Source: Phascolarctos cinereus
Lineage: Eukaryota > Chordata > Mammalia > Diprotodontia > Phascolarctidae
Reading direction: 5' to 3'
DNA length: 64,000 bases
Assembly (NCBI RefSeq): GCF_002099425.1
Contig: NW_018343987.1
Coordinates: forward strand, 9,983,501 to 10,047,500
The notes below the pieces were generated by a model. It had not been told where the DNA came from. It ran no database searches and saw only the letters and a list, made by a program, of their open reading frames with translations. The stretch's first letter is position 1, and each line of letters begins with the position of its first letter. The position numbers were made by a program, and so were the translations under genes. Positions 11,385 to 21,474 of this stretch are shown here, piece by piece.

Positions 11385-12423
11385 AAAAGTGCCCCATTTT
11401 TCTTTTAAAAAATTTTTTTTTTCAGTGTGTATTTATTTCATTTCCCCCCCCCTCAAGACAGTGCACAATCTGACATAGGCTTTACATTTACATACCCATT
11501 AAACATATTTACACATTAGTGAAGTTGTAAGTAAAAATTAAAACCAATAGGAGGAACCATTAGAAAGAGGAAACAAAACTCAACAGAAGGTAAAAATAAG
11601 TGAGAGCAATTTGACTTCCATAGTTCTTTCTTTGGATGTGGACAGCATTTTCCATCCCAAGGCCTCTGGAGATGTCTTAGATCCTCATAATGCTGAGAAG
11701 GGTTCAGTTTAACATTCTTAGTCATTGCATAACGTGGCTGCTATTGTGTACAAAGTCCTCTTGGTTCTGCTCACTTCACTCAGCATCAGACCACACAAGT
11801 CTTCCGAGGTTTTTCTGAAGTCAGCCTGTTCATCATTTCTTATAGCACAACAGTATTCCATTACATTCATATACCACAACTTGCTCAGCCATTCCCCAAT
11901 GGATGGGCATCCTCTCAATTTCCAATTCTTTGCCACCACAAAAAGAGCTGCTATGAATATTTTTGTACATGTGGGTCCTTTTCCCATTTGTATGATCTCT
12001 TTAGGATATAGCCCTAGAAGTGCTATTGCTGGATCAAAGGGTATGCTCATTTTTGTAGCCCTTTGGGCATAGTTCCAAATTGTTCTCCAAAATGGTTGGA
12101 TCATTTCACAACTCCGCCAACAATGTATTAGCGTACCGATTTTCCCACATCCTCTCCAACATCTATCATTTTCCTGTTTTGTCATGTTGGCCAATCTGAT
12201 AGGTGTGATGTGGTACCTCAGAACTGTTTTGATTTGCATTTCTCTAATCAATAATGATTTAGAGCATTTTTTCATATGACTATAGATGGCTTTAATTTCT
12301 TCATCTGAGAACTGTCTGTTCATATCATTTGACCATTTATCAATTGGGGAATGGCTTGTGTTCTTATAAATTTGTCTTAATTCTCTATATATTTTAGAAA
12401 TGAGGCTAAAAGGGCCCCATTTT
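11385..12423 (-). mobile_element. Young L1 LINE 3' end with TSDs
   Basis: A 5'-truncated L1 of about 1.0 kb inserted on the minus strand, bounded by 16-bp TSDs with one mismatch: AAAAGTGCCCCATTTT (11385-11400) and AAAAGGGCCCCATTTT (12408-12423). The minus strand encodes the ORF2 C-terminal domain in one uninterrupted frame from the truncation to its normal end (11718), with IREMQIKTVLRYHI, CWRGCGKIGTLIHCW (the Cys-rich region), PFDPAIALLGLYPKE and IFIAALFVVAKNW. These align with the human L1 ORF2p end. The 244-residue open frame starts in host DNA beyond the truncation, so its first ~15 residues are not L1. The 3'UTR is short, about 115 bp. The ORF2 part is almost identical to the copy at 26.9-27.7 kb; the 3'UTR is not. 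Confidence 0.96.
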
Positions 12424-12999
12424 CTATAGAAACGCTCAATGTAATGATGCATATCAGTTTCAGGAAGTCCTTTATCTTATACCATAGAGAGTGCAGAACA
12501 GCATAAAAGACCAGCAGGGGGCCATAGCACAGCGGGCCACAGCAGAGCAGCTGGACAGCCACTTTTTGTTTGGGTTTTCTGCCATCTTGGCAGAAAATAA
12601 CTCCATCTGATTTTTTGACCCTTTGACTCAGACCTCCATATTGACATACTACCGAAGATCATCTGATTCCAAGCCTAGTATTGTCTACTACAAGTTAATG
12701 AGGTTAACTTCAGTATAGTGATTTTTAGAGGAGCTTTCTGACCAGGGGGCAGGGGAACTGATTAGATGACCTCTAGGAGTAAAGATCAACTCTGGAAGGC
12801 TCTCACTTGACTCCCCTGCCCATTCTCCCCCTCCCCTTCCTCTAACCTCTCCAGGTGTGACAGAGTGTTGACTCATCTGGCCTTGAGTCTTTTAAAGAGG
12901 TGTCCCATCAGAACTAAGGCCAGCTCTTTAAGGGAAGGACTGTGGAACAAGGTCTGTCCAGGTATCCTAGCCTTTCAAGAACCTGCCTATCCATAGCTG
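12424..12999. other. Unassigned
   Basis: No repeat recognised. 12518-12560 has a short GC-rich pseudo-repeat (GGGCCATAGCACAGC, GGGCCACAGCAGAGC). Confidence 0.35.
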
Positions 13000-13370
13000 C
13001 CGCCCATCAGCAGACAGAGATCAGGTTGGCAGCCCGGGTATCAGAGCATGTGAGTTGATTACCCCTTTCATGTTTAATGTGCTGAAAAACTATTAGACCC
13101 AGAAATGGACAAGTTCTCAGTGGGTAACTTTAATTGTTGTTAAAACTTGGTTGTGCTTGCTTATTAGCAATTATGCATGGCATTACCCAGGGTGCTCTGA
13201 GTCTGCCCTCACCCTTCCTGCTCCTGGGGAGGGAGCCCGGCATTTGTGGGCTGTTGGTATTAGGAGGTTGTTAAAGAAGACACAGAGGACAGCCACAATT
13301 CCTACTGCTTCCCAGTGTGCCCTCTGCTTGTTTGTGCCTGGCCTGCAGAGCAATCTTTGTTTCCCTCGTG
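13000..13370. promoter_or_regulatory. Candidate conserved non-coding element
   Basis: A repeat-free block with words such as GTTGATTACCCCTTTCATG, GCTTATTAGCAATTATGCAT (a homeodomain/POU-like ATTATGCAT) and 'AGCAATCTTTGTTTCCC'. No exon signal. Inference from motif density and lack of repeats. Confidence 0.35.
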
Positions 13371-13371
13371 G

Positions 13372-13500
13372 ATAATAATAGCTTACATTTATATAGCACT
13401 TTGTGGTTACAAAGTACTTTACTTTCTCTGTGGGTTAGGTAGTGTGGGCCTTATCATTCCCATTTGACAAGTGGAGGAAACTGAGGCACCAGAGGATAAG
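13372..13500 (-). repeat. MIR/CORE-SINE, antisense
   Basis: TATATAGCACTTTGTGGTTA, then 'AGTGGAGGAAACTGAGGCACC'. The tRNA head is absent. Confidence 0.75.
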
Positions 13501-13504
13501 TAAA

Positions 13505-14062
13505 ACCACAACCCCCAGCCTTACCTCTCTCCCCCAGACTATTTCTGTGGCTTTCTAATTGGTCTCACTGCTTCCAGGCTTTCCCCCACAATCCATCTTC
13601 AACACAGCTGCCAAAATAATCTTCCTAAACCATCGGTCTGACTAGGTCATGCTTCTGCTCCAAAGCCTTCATGGGCTTCCTTTTCCTCTAGGATTAAATA
13701 TAAAACCCTTAGCTTGGCATTTAAAGACTTCAACAGGCTGTCATCCTCCAACCTGCCTTTTCAGACTTATTTCATATTATTCCAGCCCTAGTGGCCTATT
13801 TGTTACTCCTTCGTTCCTCTCTGTCTCTTAGAATCCATACCTTCTTTCCAGGCTCAGCATAGATGTGAGCTCCTACAAGAAGCCTTCCCTGATCTCCCTC
13901 CTTTGCTAATATTCTCTACCTCTTTAAATTACCTTGTATTTGATTATCAGCAGAGATATCACCTACCCCCTCCCTCAGCCCCACCTCCTCCCAACAAATA
14001 CAACATAAGCTCCTTGAGGAAGGATTATTTTGTCTTTAGCTTGCATCTAACATGTTTTGTAC
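13505..14062 (+). repeat. L2 LINE 3' end
   Basis: TTTCTAATTGGTCTCACTGC, GTCTGACTAGGTCATGCTTC, 'AGGATTAAATATAAAACCC' and 'CTCCTTGAGGAAGGATTATTTT' follow the L2 RT tail and 3'UTR in order. Decayed. Confidence 0.88.
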
Positions 14063-14129
14063 AAAGAAGGCTAAACTGAATGTTTCTTTACTTGTATCAA
14101 AGGATCATCATTGGAATCAAAGGATCTTG

Positions 14130-14470
14130 GTTCTTTACCATGTATATGACCTTGGGCATGTAACCTTTCAGGGCCTGGGTTTACTCTTCTGGGCAAATGG
14201 CCTCTGCATTTCCTCCAGAGGACTAAAAGACTTCTGAGTTCATGATTTGTTGATCCAATGATTTAGAACTCAAAGGGAACTTGGAGTTCATATTATTTTA
14301 TTGATGAGGAAACTGAGACTCAGAAAGGTGAGCCTCTCTGCCCTAGTGGCCTTAAAAGCTGCATGGCTTTTAAGAAGGAGAGTCAGGCTTTGAACCCTGG
14401 CCTCTGGAAATTTGAACCCATCTCTCAGTTCCAAGTCAAATGACCTTTCCCTTAAACTATGCTGCCTACA
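14130..14470. repeat. Two MIR fragments, opposite orientations
   Basis: 14130-14235 is sense ('ATATGACCTTGGGCATGTAACC'). 14255-14470 is antisense (TTATTGATGAGGAAACTGAG and 'CTTTGAACCCTGGCCTCTG'). Confidence 0.65.
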
Positions 14471-14554
14471 GATGGGAGAAGAGGGAAAGAATTGACACTT
14501 ATGAGTGGGCTTGTGGTAGGACAGTAGGAGGAATTTTCTGCTTGGAAGTGCTAT

Positions 14555-14935
14555 GGAATCAATCAATCAACACATATTGTTTAAGCTCCTACTATATATC
14601 TAATATACTGATAGATGTGGTAAAGGAGAGAAACAATGACAGTATCTCACACAGTTTGTGCCCTTGAGGAGCTTACGGTCTAGCTGGTGAGTACAGACAT
14701 ATTAAAAAAGATAGTACAACTGTGAAAAGACCATTAACAGTGTTGGACAATCTGTTACAAGGGGACAAAGACCAGAGAAGCGAGGGCCCACAGTGCTTTG
14801 GGATGGTAGGGAAGGCTTCATGGTAGAGGGGAGACATTCTGGGCCTTGAAGAATGACTGCAGTTTGGAGAGCTGGGGACAAGGGGACAATTCCAGGTGGG
14901 AGGAGTGGTGTGAAATGCTAAAGCTTTCAACTGAG
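14555..14935 (-). repeat. L2 3' end
   Basis: AATCAATCAATCAACACATA, 'CCTACTATATATC', 'GTGCCCTTGAGGAGCTTACGG', then 'GGAAGGCTTCATGGTAGAGG' match the antisense L2 3'UTR. Confidence 0.8.
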
Positions 14936-14939
14936 TGAG

Positions 14940-15480
14940 GTTATGGCTTTTCTATCTTAGTGAGAACTTTTTATTTTACTACTGTAATAATAACCAGTTA
15001 TTAAATTGGAATTCAGGCTTTTCTCCTCAATTTCCTCAAGGCCCAGCTCTTGTTAAAGTCAATTTCTGAAGGACGAGGTAGATTGAAGAGATTGCTCTTA
15101 GCTCTCAAGGAATGAGATCTTCAATCTTGGGTGAGACCCCACACAACTAGGAGACCTAACCTCTGTTTAGAGTATAAACAAAATCCAGTCTAGGCAAGTT
15201 TTTACCCCAGAGAAAGAAGCCCCTGTTCCTTGGACCCCTCCATTAGAATTTAAGGTGACTCAACTCATGAATGAGAAAACCAACCAGAGTGGTGTGGAGG
15301 GAGATGGATTCCCCTGTCCAGATTGCTGGAGGCATCTGAGTCTCATGATCCAGCCATATTCTCAGCAGGAGGAGCTGAAGACTTTTAGCCCACATCCTCA
15401 TTTAACCCACCAATCAGGGTTGATTTTCAGTTGTTAAGGGAATTCCTTTTCAAGGGTTATTTAAAGCTTTCAGGCTCTCC
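14940..15480. other. Unassigned
   Basis: No repeat recognised. 14965-15010 is AT-rich ('ACTGTAATAATAACCAGTTATTAAATTGG'). Confidence 0.35.
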
Positions 15481-15484
15481 ATGG

Positions 15485-15600
15485 GTCATATTTAGTTAGA
15501 TAGGAACCACTAATCATCAATTTATTGATTATTAGCTAACCTAAATAATAAATTGATTATTAATTACCCAGAAACTCTGTCTCTCAGGGTTTTTTGTCGA
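15485..15600. promoter_or_regulatory. AT-rich palindromic block, possible conserved element
   Basis: Inverted arms TCAATTTATT (15517-15526) and AATAAATTGA (15547-15556), with the direct repeat words TTGATTATTAGC and TTGATTATTAATTA. The clustered ATTGATTATT motifs resemble PBX/HOX-type sites. Confidence 0.4.
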
Positions 15601-15704
15601 TAACAGCTGGAGACATTTTAGATAAGGAAACATACAGATAGTTATGGGAGATGGACTAGTTGATCTCTTGAGATACCCTTTCAAACAGAAATATATGCTG
15701 CAGA

Positions 15705-15825
15705 GAAACAATATAGTATTGTGGCAAGAGTTTTAGACCTGCACTTAGGAACACCTGAGTTCAAATCCTACCTCAAATGTGTATTACTTGTGTGACCTTG
15801 GGAAAATTCATTTAAGCATGGCTTC
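15705..15825 (+). repeat. MIR fragment
   Basis: 'ACACCTGAGTTCAAATCCTACC' and 'TTGTGTGACCTTGGGAAAATTC' are the MIR B-box and core blocks. Confidence 0.7.
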
Positions 15826-16060
15826 TAAAGTTTCTTCCAGCTCTGATCTACTTTGGGGTTTGGATGGAGGGGATACCAGCGGTGGTGGTAGGATTCAGAG
15901 CTGCTTAGATACTTGGGTTCCCTGGAGCCCATGAGCCCCTGAAGTCCCCCAGTCTGGTGTTTTCTAGTCCTGTTCTCTTGCCTCAGTGAGCCGTGAACCT
16001 TGAGTGGGGCCCTTGCTGTGGGCATTGCCTACCAATCCACTTGTGACGAGCAAGCCCCAG
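15826..16060. other. Unassigned
   Basis: No repeat recognised. Slightly GC-rich. Confidence 0.3.
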
Positions 16061-16310
16061 ATCAGAACTTGAGAGCCTGGGACCATTCCCAGAAGCAGCT
16101 TCACAAAGCCATTTGATCAGAGATTGCCCTCTGGGAGAGATCTAAGTGTCTTTTTGCTGGCACAATCATTAGGAGGTGGCATTTTGCATTAAAATTGTTC
16201 CCATCAGCCAGTGACATTTCCTTGTTCCTTCTGGTCAGTGGACCTTTCAGTGCTGCCGCTGATTCAAATAGTCTCAGAATTAGAATTATTTCTCCATTGA
16301 GGGAGGGTGG
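16061..16310. promoter_or_regulatory. Candidate conserved non-coding element
   Basis: A repeat-free block with words such as 'GCCATTTGATCAGAGATTG', 'GCACAATCATTAGGAGG' and TTTTGCATTAAAATTGTTCC. No coding signal. Inference only. Confidence 0.3.
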
Positions 16311-16554
16311 AGGCAGAGAACCACAACAGAAAGTCACTCCAGGTTGTGGGTGAGTGTTGTGTCAGCTCCGAAGGGGCAGGTGTACAAGTACAGATCTGCA
16401 AAAGAACTGATTGTACATTTGTGACTGAAGGAGATGTGGGGGAGGATGTGACTGAGCAAGTACATGTATGCATGTATGTGGAAATGTTCCAGAGCTCAGA
16501 ACAAGCCTGTGAATACATGCAGGCATGTGTGAGGGCGAGTAGTTGAATGAATGA
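16311..16554. other. Unassigned
   Basis: Open frames on both strands here have no recognisable domain. Partly TGTATG-rich. Confidence 0.3.
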
Positions 16555-16785
16555 ATCAGGAAGGTGAAAGGATTCAGGAAGACTGGAGTTCAAATCCAGC
16601 CTCAGATACATACCTGCGTGACTCTGGGCAAACCACTTGATATGTTTGCCTCAGTTTTCACCTGTAAAATAGGCATAATAGCAGCACATACCTTGCAGGG
16701 TTTTTGGAAGGATCAAATGAGATTATGTTTGTAAAAAGCACTTAGTACTATATAAATGTATATTCACTTCCCTTCCCCAGTGAGG
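16555..16785 (+). repeat. MIR SINE
   Basis: GGAGTTCAAATCCAGCCTCA (B box), 'GCAAACCACTTGATATGTTTGCC', 'AAGGATCAAATGAGATTATG' and the tail 'CTATATAAATGTATATTC'. Confidence 0.85.
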
Positions 16786-16789
16786 CATG

Positions 16790-17225
16790 GCATGCTCATA
16801 TTTCTCAGTGGCATTGTGGGAGGAACACGGCTCCATAAACTTGAAAGGATTGTGTTAAGGTGAGTCATTCTCTTTCTCCTTCTCCTTTGTTTTTGTCATT
16901 GCTTTGGTTTTGGTCTTAATATTATTACTACTACCCAAATTAAAAGAAAGAGCTTCTTTGGGAGCCCTTCTGGACTTGAAAAAGCATCCTGAAGGCTGTG
17001 TCTGACTGGAACAAATGAGGGGGGTCAGGCCTGTGGCAGGACAGCTTTAGTGGGATGCCAAGGTCCATGAACTAGAGTAGTGAGTGGAATATCAGCGGAG
17101 GATTTTTGGGAGGCCAAAGACAAGAACTGGCTGGATGGAAGGGTGCTAAAACCACTCAGGCTGATGAGTGAAATTGAAGGAGTGAGAACTCTTGGGTTCT
17201 AGAGCTGGCTCTTCAGGTTCTGAAC
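16790..17225. other. Unassigned
   Basis: No feature recognised. Confidence 0.35.
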
Positions 17226-17227
17226 TG

Positions 17228-17660
17228 TTGTACTTTGGGTCGCTAGGTGGCACAGTGGGTAGAATGCTGGACTACAGTCAGGATAGACCTGAGTTCAAAT
17301 CCAGACTGAGATAACTTACTAGATGTATGACCCTAGGGGGCAGATAGGTGGTGCAGTGGATACAGCATCAGCCCTGGAGTCAGGAGGACCTGAGTTCAAA
17401 TCCGGCCTCAGACACATAACACTTACTAGCTGTGAGACCCTGGGCAAGTCACTTAACCGCATTGCCTAGCCAAAAAAAAAAAGATGTATGACCCTGGGCA
17501 AGTCATTTAACTTCTGCCTCAGTTTCCTAAACTGCAAAATTGAAATAACAGCACCTATGTCCCAGGGTTATTGTGAGGATCAAATGAGATAATATTTGTG
17601 AAATGCTTAGCACAGTGTCTGCCACACAGCAGGTACTTAAATACTGCTTCTTTTCCCCTC
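17228..17660 (+). repeat. MIR/CORE-SINE split by a younger SINE
   Basis: The outer element runs 17228-17334 (GCTAGGTGGCACAGTGGGTA, B box GAGTTCAAATCC) and resumes at 17482 through AGTTTCCTAAACTGCAAAAT to the L2-like tail near 17640. The interruption is the SINE at 17335-17481. Confidence 0.9.
17335..17481 (+). mobile_element. Poly(A)-tailed tRNA-SINE with 14-bp TSD
   Basis: Head CAGATAGGTGGTGCAGTGGA, B box GAGTTCAAATCC, GACCCTGGGCAAGTCACTTA, then A(11). It is flanked by AGATGTATGACCCT at 17321-17334 and 17482-17495. The poly(A) tail and TSD indicate mobilisation by L1. Confidence 0.96.
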
Positions 17661-17674
17661 ACTTTTCCTTTCTG

Positions 17675-17762
17675 GGCTTCAGTTTCCTCATGTATAAAAT
17701 GAGGAGTTTGGATGAATTGATCTTCAGAATCCCTTCCAGCTTTAATGTCCTGTGATCTGGGT
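17675..17762 (+). repeat. MIR 3' fragment
   Basis: CTTCAGTTTCCTCATGTATA and 'AATCCCTTCCAGCTTTAATG' are the MIR core and 3' end. Confidence 0.7.
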
Positions 17763-17904
17763 ATAGGCAGGCTCTTAAGACAGTCTCACCCCTCATGGCT
17801 TAGTTGGGAGATAAGATAACAGCTAAGTATAAATCAAATTAGAATATAAGTCCTTATGACAAGAATAAAGCATAGAGTCATGAAAGTGCAATCAGAGTTG
17901 GAGG

Positions 17905-18080
17905 GTCTCCCCACCAAAGCAGGATTGTGCTCTCCATCCCCAGCAAGTGGCCATCCAAGCATCCACCTAAGGATCTCCACTAAGTGTCTACCTACTGGCA
18001 TTCAAGGTAACCCATTTCACTTCTAGACAGCTCTTAACTGTTGGGAAGTTATTCCTTACACTGAGCTCAAGGCTCACTAT
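17905..18080 (-). repeat. L3/CR1 fragment
   Basis: 'CTAGACAGCTCTTAACTGTTGGGAAGTTATTCCTTACACTGAG' (abbreviated) is the antisense of the CR1/L3 block also seen at 35.7 kb. Confidence 0.7.
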
Positions 18081-18182
18081 AGCATCTACCTAAAGGTCTT
18101 GGGCTTGAAGGAGATAATGGATATAAAAGACTTTACAAACATTAAGGTGATTATATAAATGTTATTGTATTGTTTTATTGTA

Positions 18183-18605
18183 GTTGTTGCTGTCATCAGA
18201 CAATAAAACCTTTATTAAGTGCCTACTATGTGCTAGGTTCTATGGTAAGCTCTGTGAATACAGAAAAAGGCAAAAACATGGTCCCTGCTTTCAAGGGGCA
18301 TATATTCTCATGAGGAAGACAACTTGCAAACAAAAAAAAATGTACATACAAGATAAACCCAATGAAAATGAAAGATAACCTCAGGAGGAAGGCATCATGG
18401 TAGTGGTGGTGTCGGGAGCATGGGGAAAGACTCCTGTAGCAGGTGAGATTTAAGCTGAGTCTGGGCTCTTGTCAGCTCTCTCTTCTGGGTCCAAGCCATA
18501 ACAAATTGAATCCCAAAGTACTATAGGATCAGATAAGATCTAGGGTGGCCAAGGGAGGTTTCATAGAGGAGCTGGTGTTATTTGAGCAGCAAATGTTGAA
18601 TAAAC
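18183..18605 (-). repeat. L2 3' end
   Basis: TTTATTAAGTGCCTACTATG, 'TGGTCCCTGCTTTCAAGGGGCATATATTCTCATG' (abbreviated), then 'GATAACCTCAGGAGGAAGGC' are antisense L2 3'UTR. Confidence 0.85.
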
Positions 18606-18839
18606 AAATGAATGTGGAAAGTACCATCTTGCCCTGAAGAAAGGCACATCCTCTTTGAGATGCCAGGTCACTGTGTAGAGAGTTTCAGACTCATTCCACC
18701 ATTGTTTCCCAAGTCCTGGAAAAATATAAAGACTGTCAGATGCACCCATAGGCTCACTCCCCCCACCCCCACTTGCTGGCCAGCTCTCCTAGGGAAGGCC
18801 TGGGCCTGGCTCCTTTCTTGTACCTGGCTTCACTGCCTC
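18606..18839. other. Unassigned
   Basis: Nothing recognised. Confidence 0.3.
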
Positions 18840-19085
18840 TAAACTTTACATTGGGCTCTGTCATTAGCTCAGCAACAAGCTCTGTGTTTGACTAGCCCTA
18901 TCCAAATTTGCTCGGTGCGATCAGGAGCCTGCGGTAAGTAAACGGTTTTCTGTTGATATTTGAGTGCTAATGAAGAGGCAGCGAATGGGGCCCATTAATA
19001 ACTGAGGAGATGATTGTGTTTGCAGAAGGCCTGTATACAGCACGTCAGGCTGCTCACTTCTGCCTTCCTCCTTATTGATTCCCCA
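18840..19085. promoter_or_regulatory. Candidate conserved non-coding element
   Basis: Repeat-free, with CpGs (GCTCGGTGCGATCAGG, GCGGTAAGTAAACGG) and the words GAGTGCTAATGAAGAGG and CCCATTAATAACTGAGG. GTAAGT at about 18933 could be a splice donor, but no frame before it is recognisable. Confidence 0.35.
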
Positions 19086-19189
19086 ATCATCTGCTATGTT
19101 GCTCCTGGGCTGAGAGGCATCCTTGCCCAGGGAGAAGCGAGCTGGACTTGGGTGTAGGTGACTGGGGCCCAGCTCTGGTGCCGACAACA

Positions 19190-19575
19190 GTCCACTCCTG
19201 TGACCTTAGGCAAGTCATCTCTCTAAGTCTCAGCCAACAGGCATTTATTAAACACTTCCCACGTGCCAGGTGCTGTGTTAAGCACTGGGGATGCAAAGAA
19301 AGGCAAAAACACAATCTTTGCCTTCAAGAAGGTCATATTCTAATGGGGGTGACCACGTGCAAATAACTATCTATGGATAAGATATATGCAATGTAAACTG
19401 GAGACAACCTCAGAGAGAAGGCATTTGCAGTGGGAGGGACCAGGAAAGGCCTTTTTCAGAAGGTAGGATTTGAGCTGAATCCTACAAGGGAGCTAGGGGA
19501 GCCTCAGTTTCCTCACTTGCAAAACGAATGAAAGAGTTAGATGATTTTTAAAGTCCTTTCTGTCCTCAATTTCCC
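19190..19575 (+). repeat. MIR interrupted by an L2 fragment
   Basis: The MIR core 'TGTGACCTTAGGCAAGTCATC' stops near 19236 and resumes near 19498 with GCCTCAGTTTCCTCACTTGC and its 3' end. Confidence 0.65.
19237..19495 (-). repeat. L2 3' end inside MIR
   Basis: GCATTTATTAAACACTTCCC, GCTGTGTTAAGCACTGGGGA, 'TTGCCTTCAAGAAGGTCATATTCTAATGG' (abbreviated). Confidence 0.85.
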
Positions 19576-20170
19576 ATACTTCCACATGACTTCTGAGAAG
19601 CTATTTCTTATTTGATGCTTGAACTTTTCCTCCTGGTCCCTGGGAACCTCCAAAGTAGATGGCTGCTCCTTTTCCCTTCCCCCTCTGCTTCTACCCATTT
19701 CCTAGCCCTTGGAATGTTTGTTTGTTAGAAGTCCTGTTCCTTTAATCTTGTCTGCAGACATGGTGGTCTTCTCCCTTCTCCCTCTTGGCTTCAGCACTTT
19801 GATATTTGGCTCCTTTCCAGGACTAGCTTCTTAGCTACCCTCAAGTCATAAAAGGGAGAAGGAGAAGGAGCTGTGCTTATGGTAGTCAATTTCCAAGTGG
19901 CCATGAGGAAGACCCAGAGCTGGAATTAGGAATTTTATTTTTCACATGGGGCAAACATAGTACATTATGGGTTGTGCACATGTACACATTATGTGAGTAC
20001 ATGGAGGAGAATATGTTGGGGGAAGGTCAGAGGATGCTAAAGAGGGGGCAGTCTGAAGAGGGGGTGTGGGTGGCACAGAGAGCATGGATGGGGTTGTTGC
20101 CCATCACCTCGTCCCATTCTCCTTGAGACCAGTGATTCTTGATCCCTAAATCTCTCCTGAGGCCTGCCTT
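19576..20170. other. Unassigned
   Basis: Pyrimidine-rich around 19620-19700. No repeat or exon recognised. Confidence 0.35.
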
Positions 20171-20174
20171 TCCC

Positions 20175-20452
20175 CTTAATCAATCAATTAATCAATGAAT
20201 ATTTATTAAGTATCTACCTTGCATTCCCCTATGTTTCCGTTTATCAATGCTGTAACTTTCCAAACCAAAATAACCCTCCCTGGCCACCATTCCCCTATAT
20301 ATTTTGTCTCTCATATTACAATTTAAGCTTCTTAAGGGCAGGGGACATATTTAATTTTATTTTAAAAAAATATCCCCAGCCCTTAGTACGACGTTCCGGT
20401 ATATACTATAGCGTGTGCTGTAAGCACATTTTCATTCATTCATTCATTCATC
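20175..20452. repeat. L2 termini in opposite orientations plus (ATTC)n
   Basis: 20178-20220 is an antisense L2 end (AATCAATGAATATTTATTAA). 20265-20430 is a sense L2 3' end ('AAGCTTCTTAAGGGCAGGGGAC', 'CCCCAGCCCTTAGTACG'), followed by ATTC units at 20431-20452. Confidence 0.75.
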
Positions 20453-20575
20453 ATCACAATGATAATAACTGATTTTTGTATAATGGTTTAATGTTTATAA
20501 AATGCTTTATACATATAATTTCATTTGTTTCTCACTACAGCCATGAGAGTTATCCCCATTTCATAGATGTTCCAG
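20452..20575 (-). repeat. MIR 3' half, antisense
   Basis: 'ATAATAACTGATTTTTGTATAATGG', 'AAATGCTTTATACATATAATTTCATTTG' (abbreviated) and CCCCATTTCATAGATG are the antisense MIR end. Confidence 0.7.
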
Positions 20576-20877
20576 GTACTGTTGGTAGAAGACCCTCCAA
20601 GGGTTGTCTGATGGAAGACAATGAAGTATGATGTGGTGGTCTCTAGATTGCCAAGGGAGGAAATGTGTAACTCCAGGGAAGGTGCACATCCACCTTAATG
20701 AATCCCTAAGATAAAGCGCTGATCACCCTGACTTATTGTTCTGGGAATGGGTGGACCCCAGAAGTCGGGGAGAGAGAGAGGTCATAGGATTATATAGGCT
20801 TTAGAACCAGGAAAGACCTCAGAGTTCATCTAGTCTTATAAGAATAATCAAGGAAAGGGCAAGGGAAAGGAAAAAAA
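20576..20877. other. Unassigned
   Basis: A faint MIR/L3-like tail at 20790-20840 ('AGAACCAGGAAAGACCTCAGAG'). Otherwise nothing recognised. Confidence 0.35.
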
Positions 20878-21112
20878 GGGAATATATATTTATATGGTGC
20901 CTACTCCGTGCCAAGTGCTTTTTACAAATATTGTCTATTTTGATCCTAACAAAACCTTTGAAGGTAGTGATATTATAATCCCTATTTTATGGTTAAGGAA
21001 ACTACGGCAGACAGAGCTTAAGTGATTTGTCCCGGATCACACATTAAGTGTCTGAGGTTGGATTTGAACTCATGTCAATGCTCTGTTCATTGCACCACCT
21101 GTTACTATTAGG
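20878..21112 (-). repeat. MIR/CORE-SINE, near complete
   Basis: Antisense order: 'GCCTACTCCGTGCCAAGTGC', 'TTTATGGTTAAGGAAACTACGG', 'GGATTTGAACTCATGTC', CATTGCACCACCT. Confidence 0.85.
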
Positions 21113-21470
21113 AGATATATGTTTGGGGGAGTGGTTGGTGGAAGATTTAAGTCTGTAGTCTGGAGGGAAAGAGATCTTTGGGAGCCAGAAAGTGTCTCTC
21201 AGGATGGAGGACCTGCCAAAATTACTCTCTTGGATTCTGTCACTGGGGATAGATCATTCTCTCTCTGTTCCTCTTCTCTTCCATCTCCGTTCAAGGAAGA
21301 GAGGTTTAAGGCTTCTAGGCTCTGGAAGAGAAACCAACTAAGACCATACTATGCTTTCTCTATGGAGTTTGCAAGACCTGTTTGAGGATAGTGTCTATTA
21401 TGGGGTAGTGAAAGCAATAACACCACTTTGCATTTATTTGTATTTATTTTCTTTATGTTTATTCCATATT
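21113..21470. other. Unassigned
   Basis: An 88-residue plus-strand frame spans part of this region but shows no domain or conserved feature. Confidence 0.3.
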
Positions 21471-21474
21471 TATG

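Noticed and set aside
11725-12072. 115-residue plus-strand frame, repeated identically at 27066-27413
   Set aside because: It is the antisense of L1 ORF2; the minus-strand frame is the true one.
17228-17481. tRNA-like A and B boxes as a tRNA gene
   Set aside because: They belong to tRNA-derived SINE heads. No acceptor or anticodon stem folds properly, and the same head recurs in dozens of copies.
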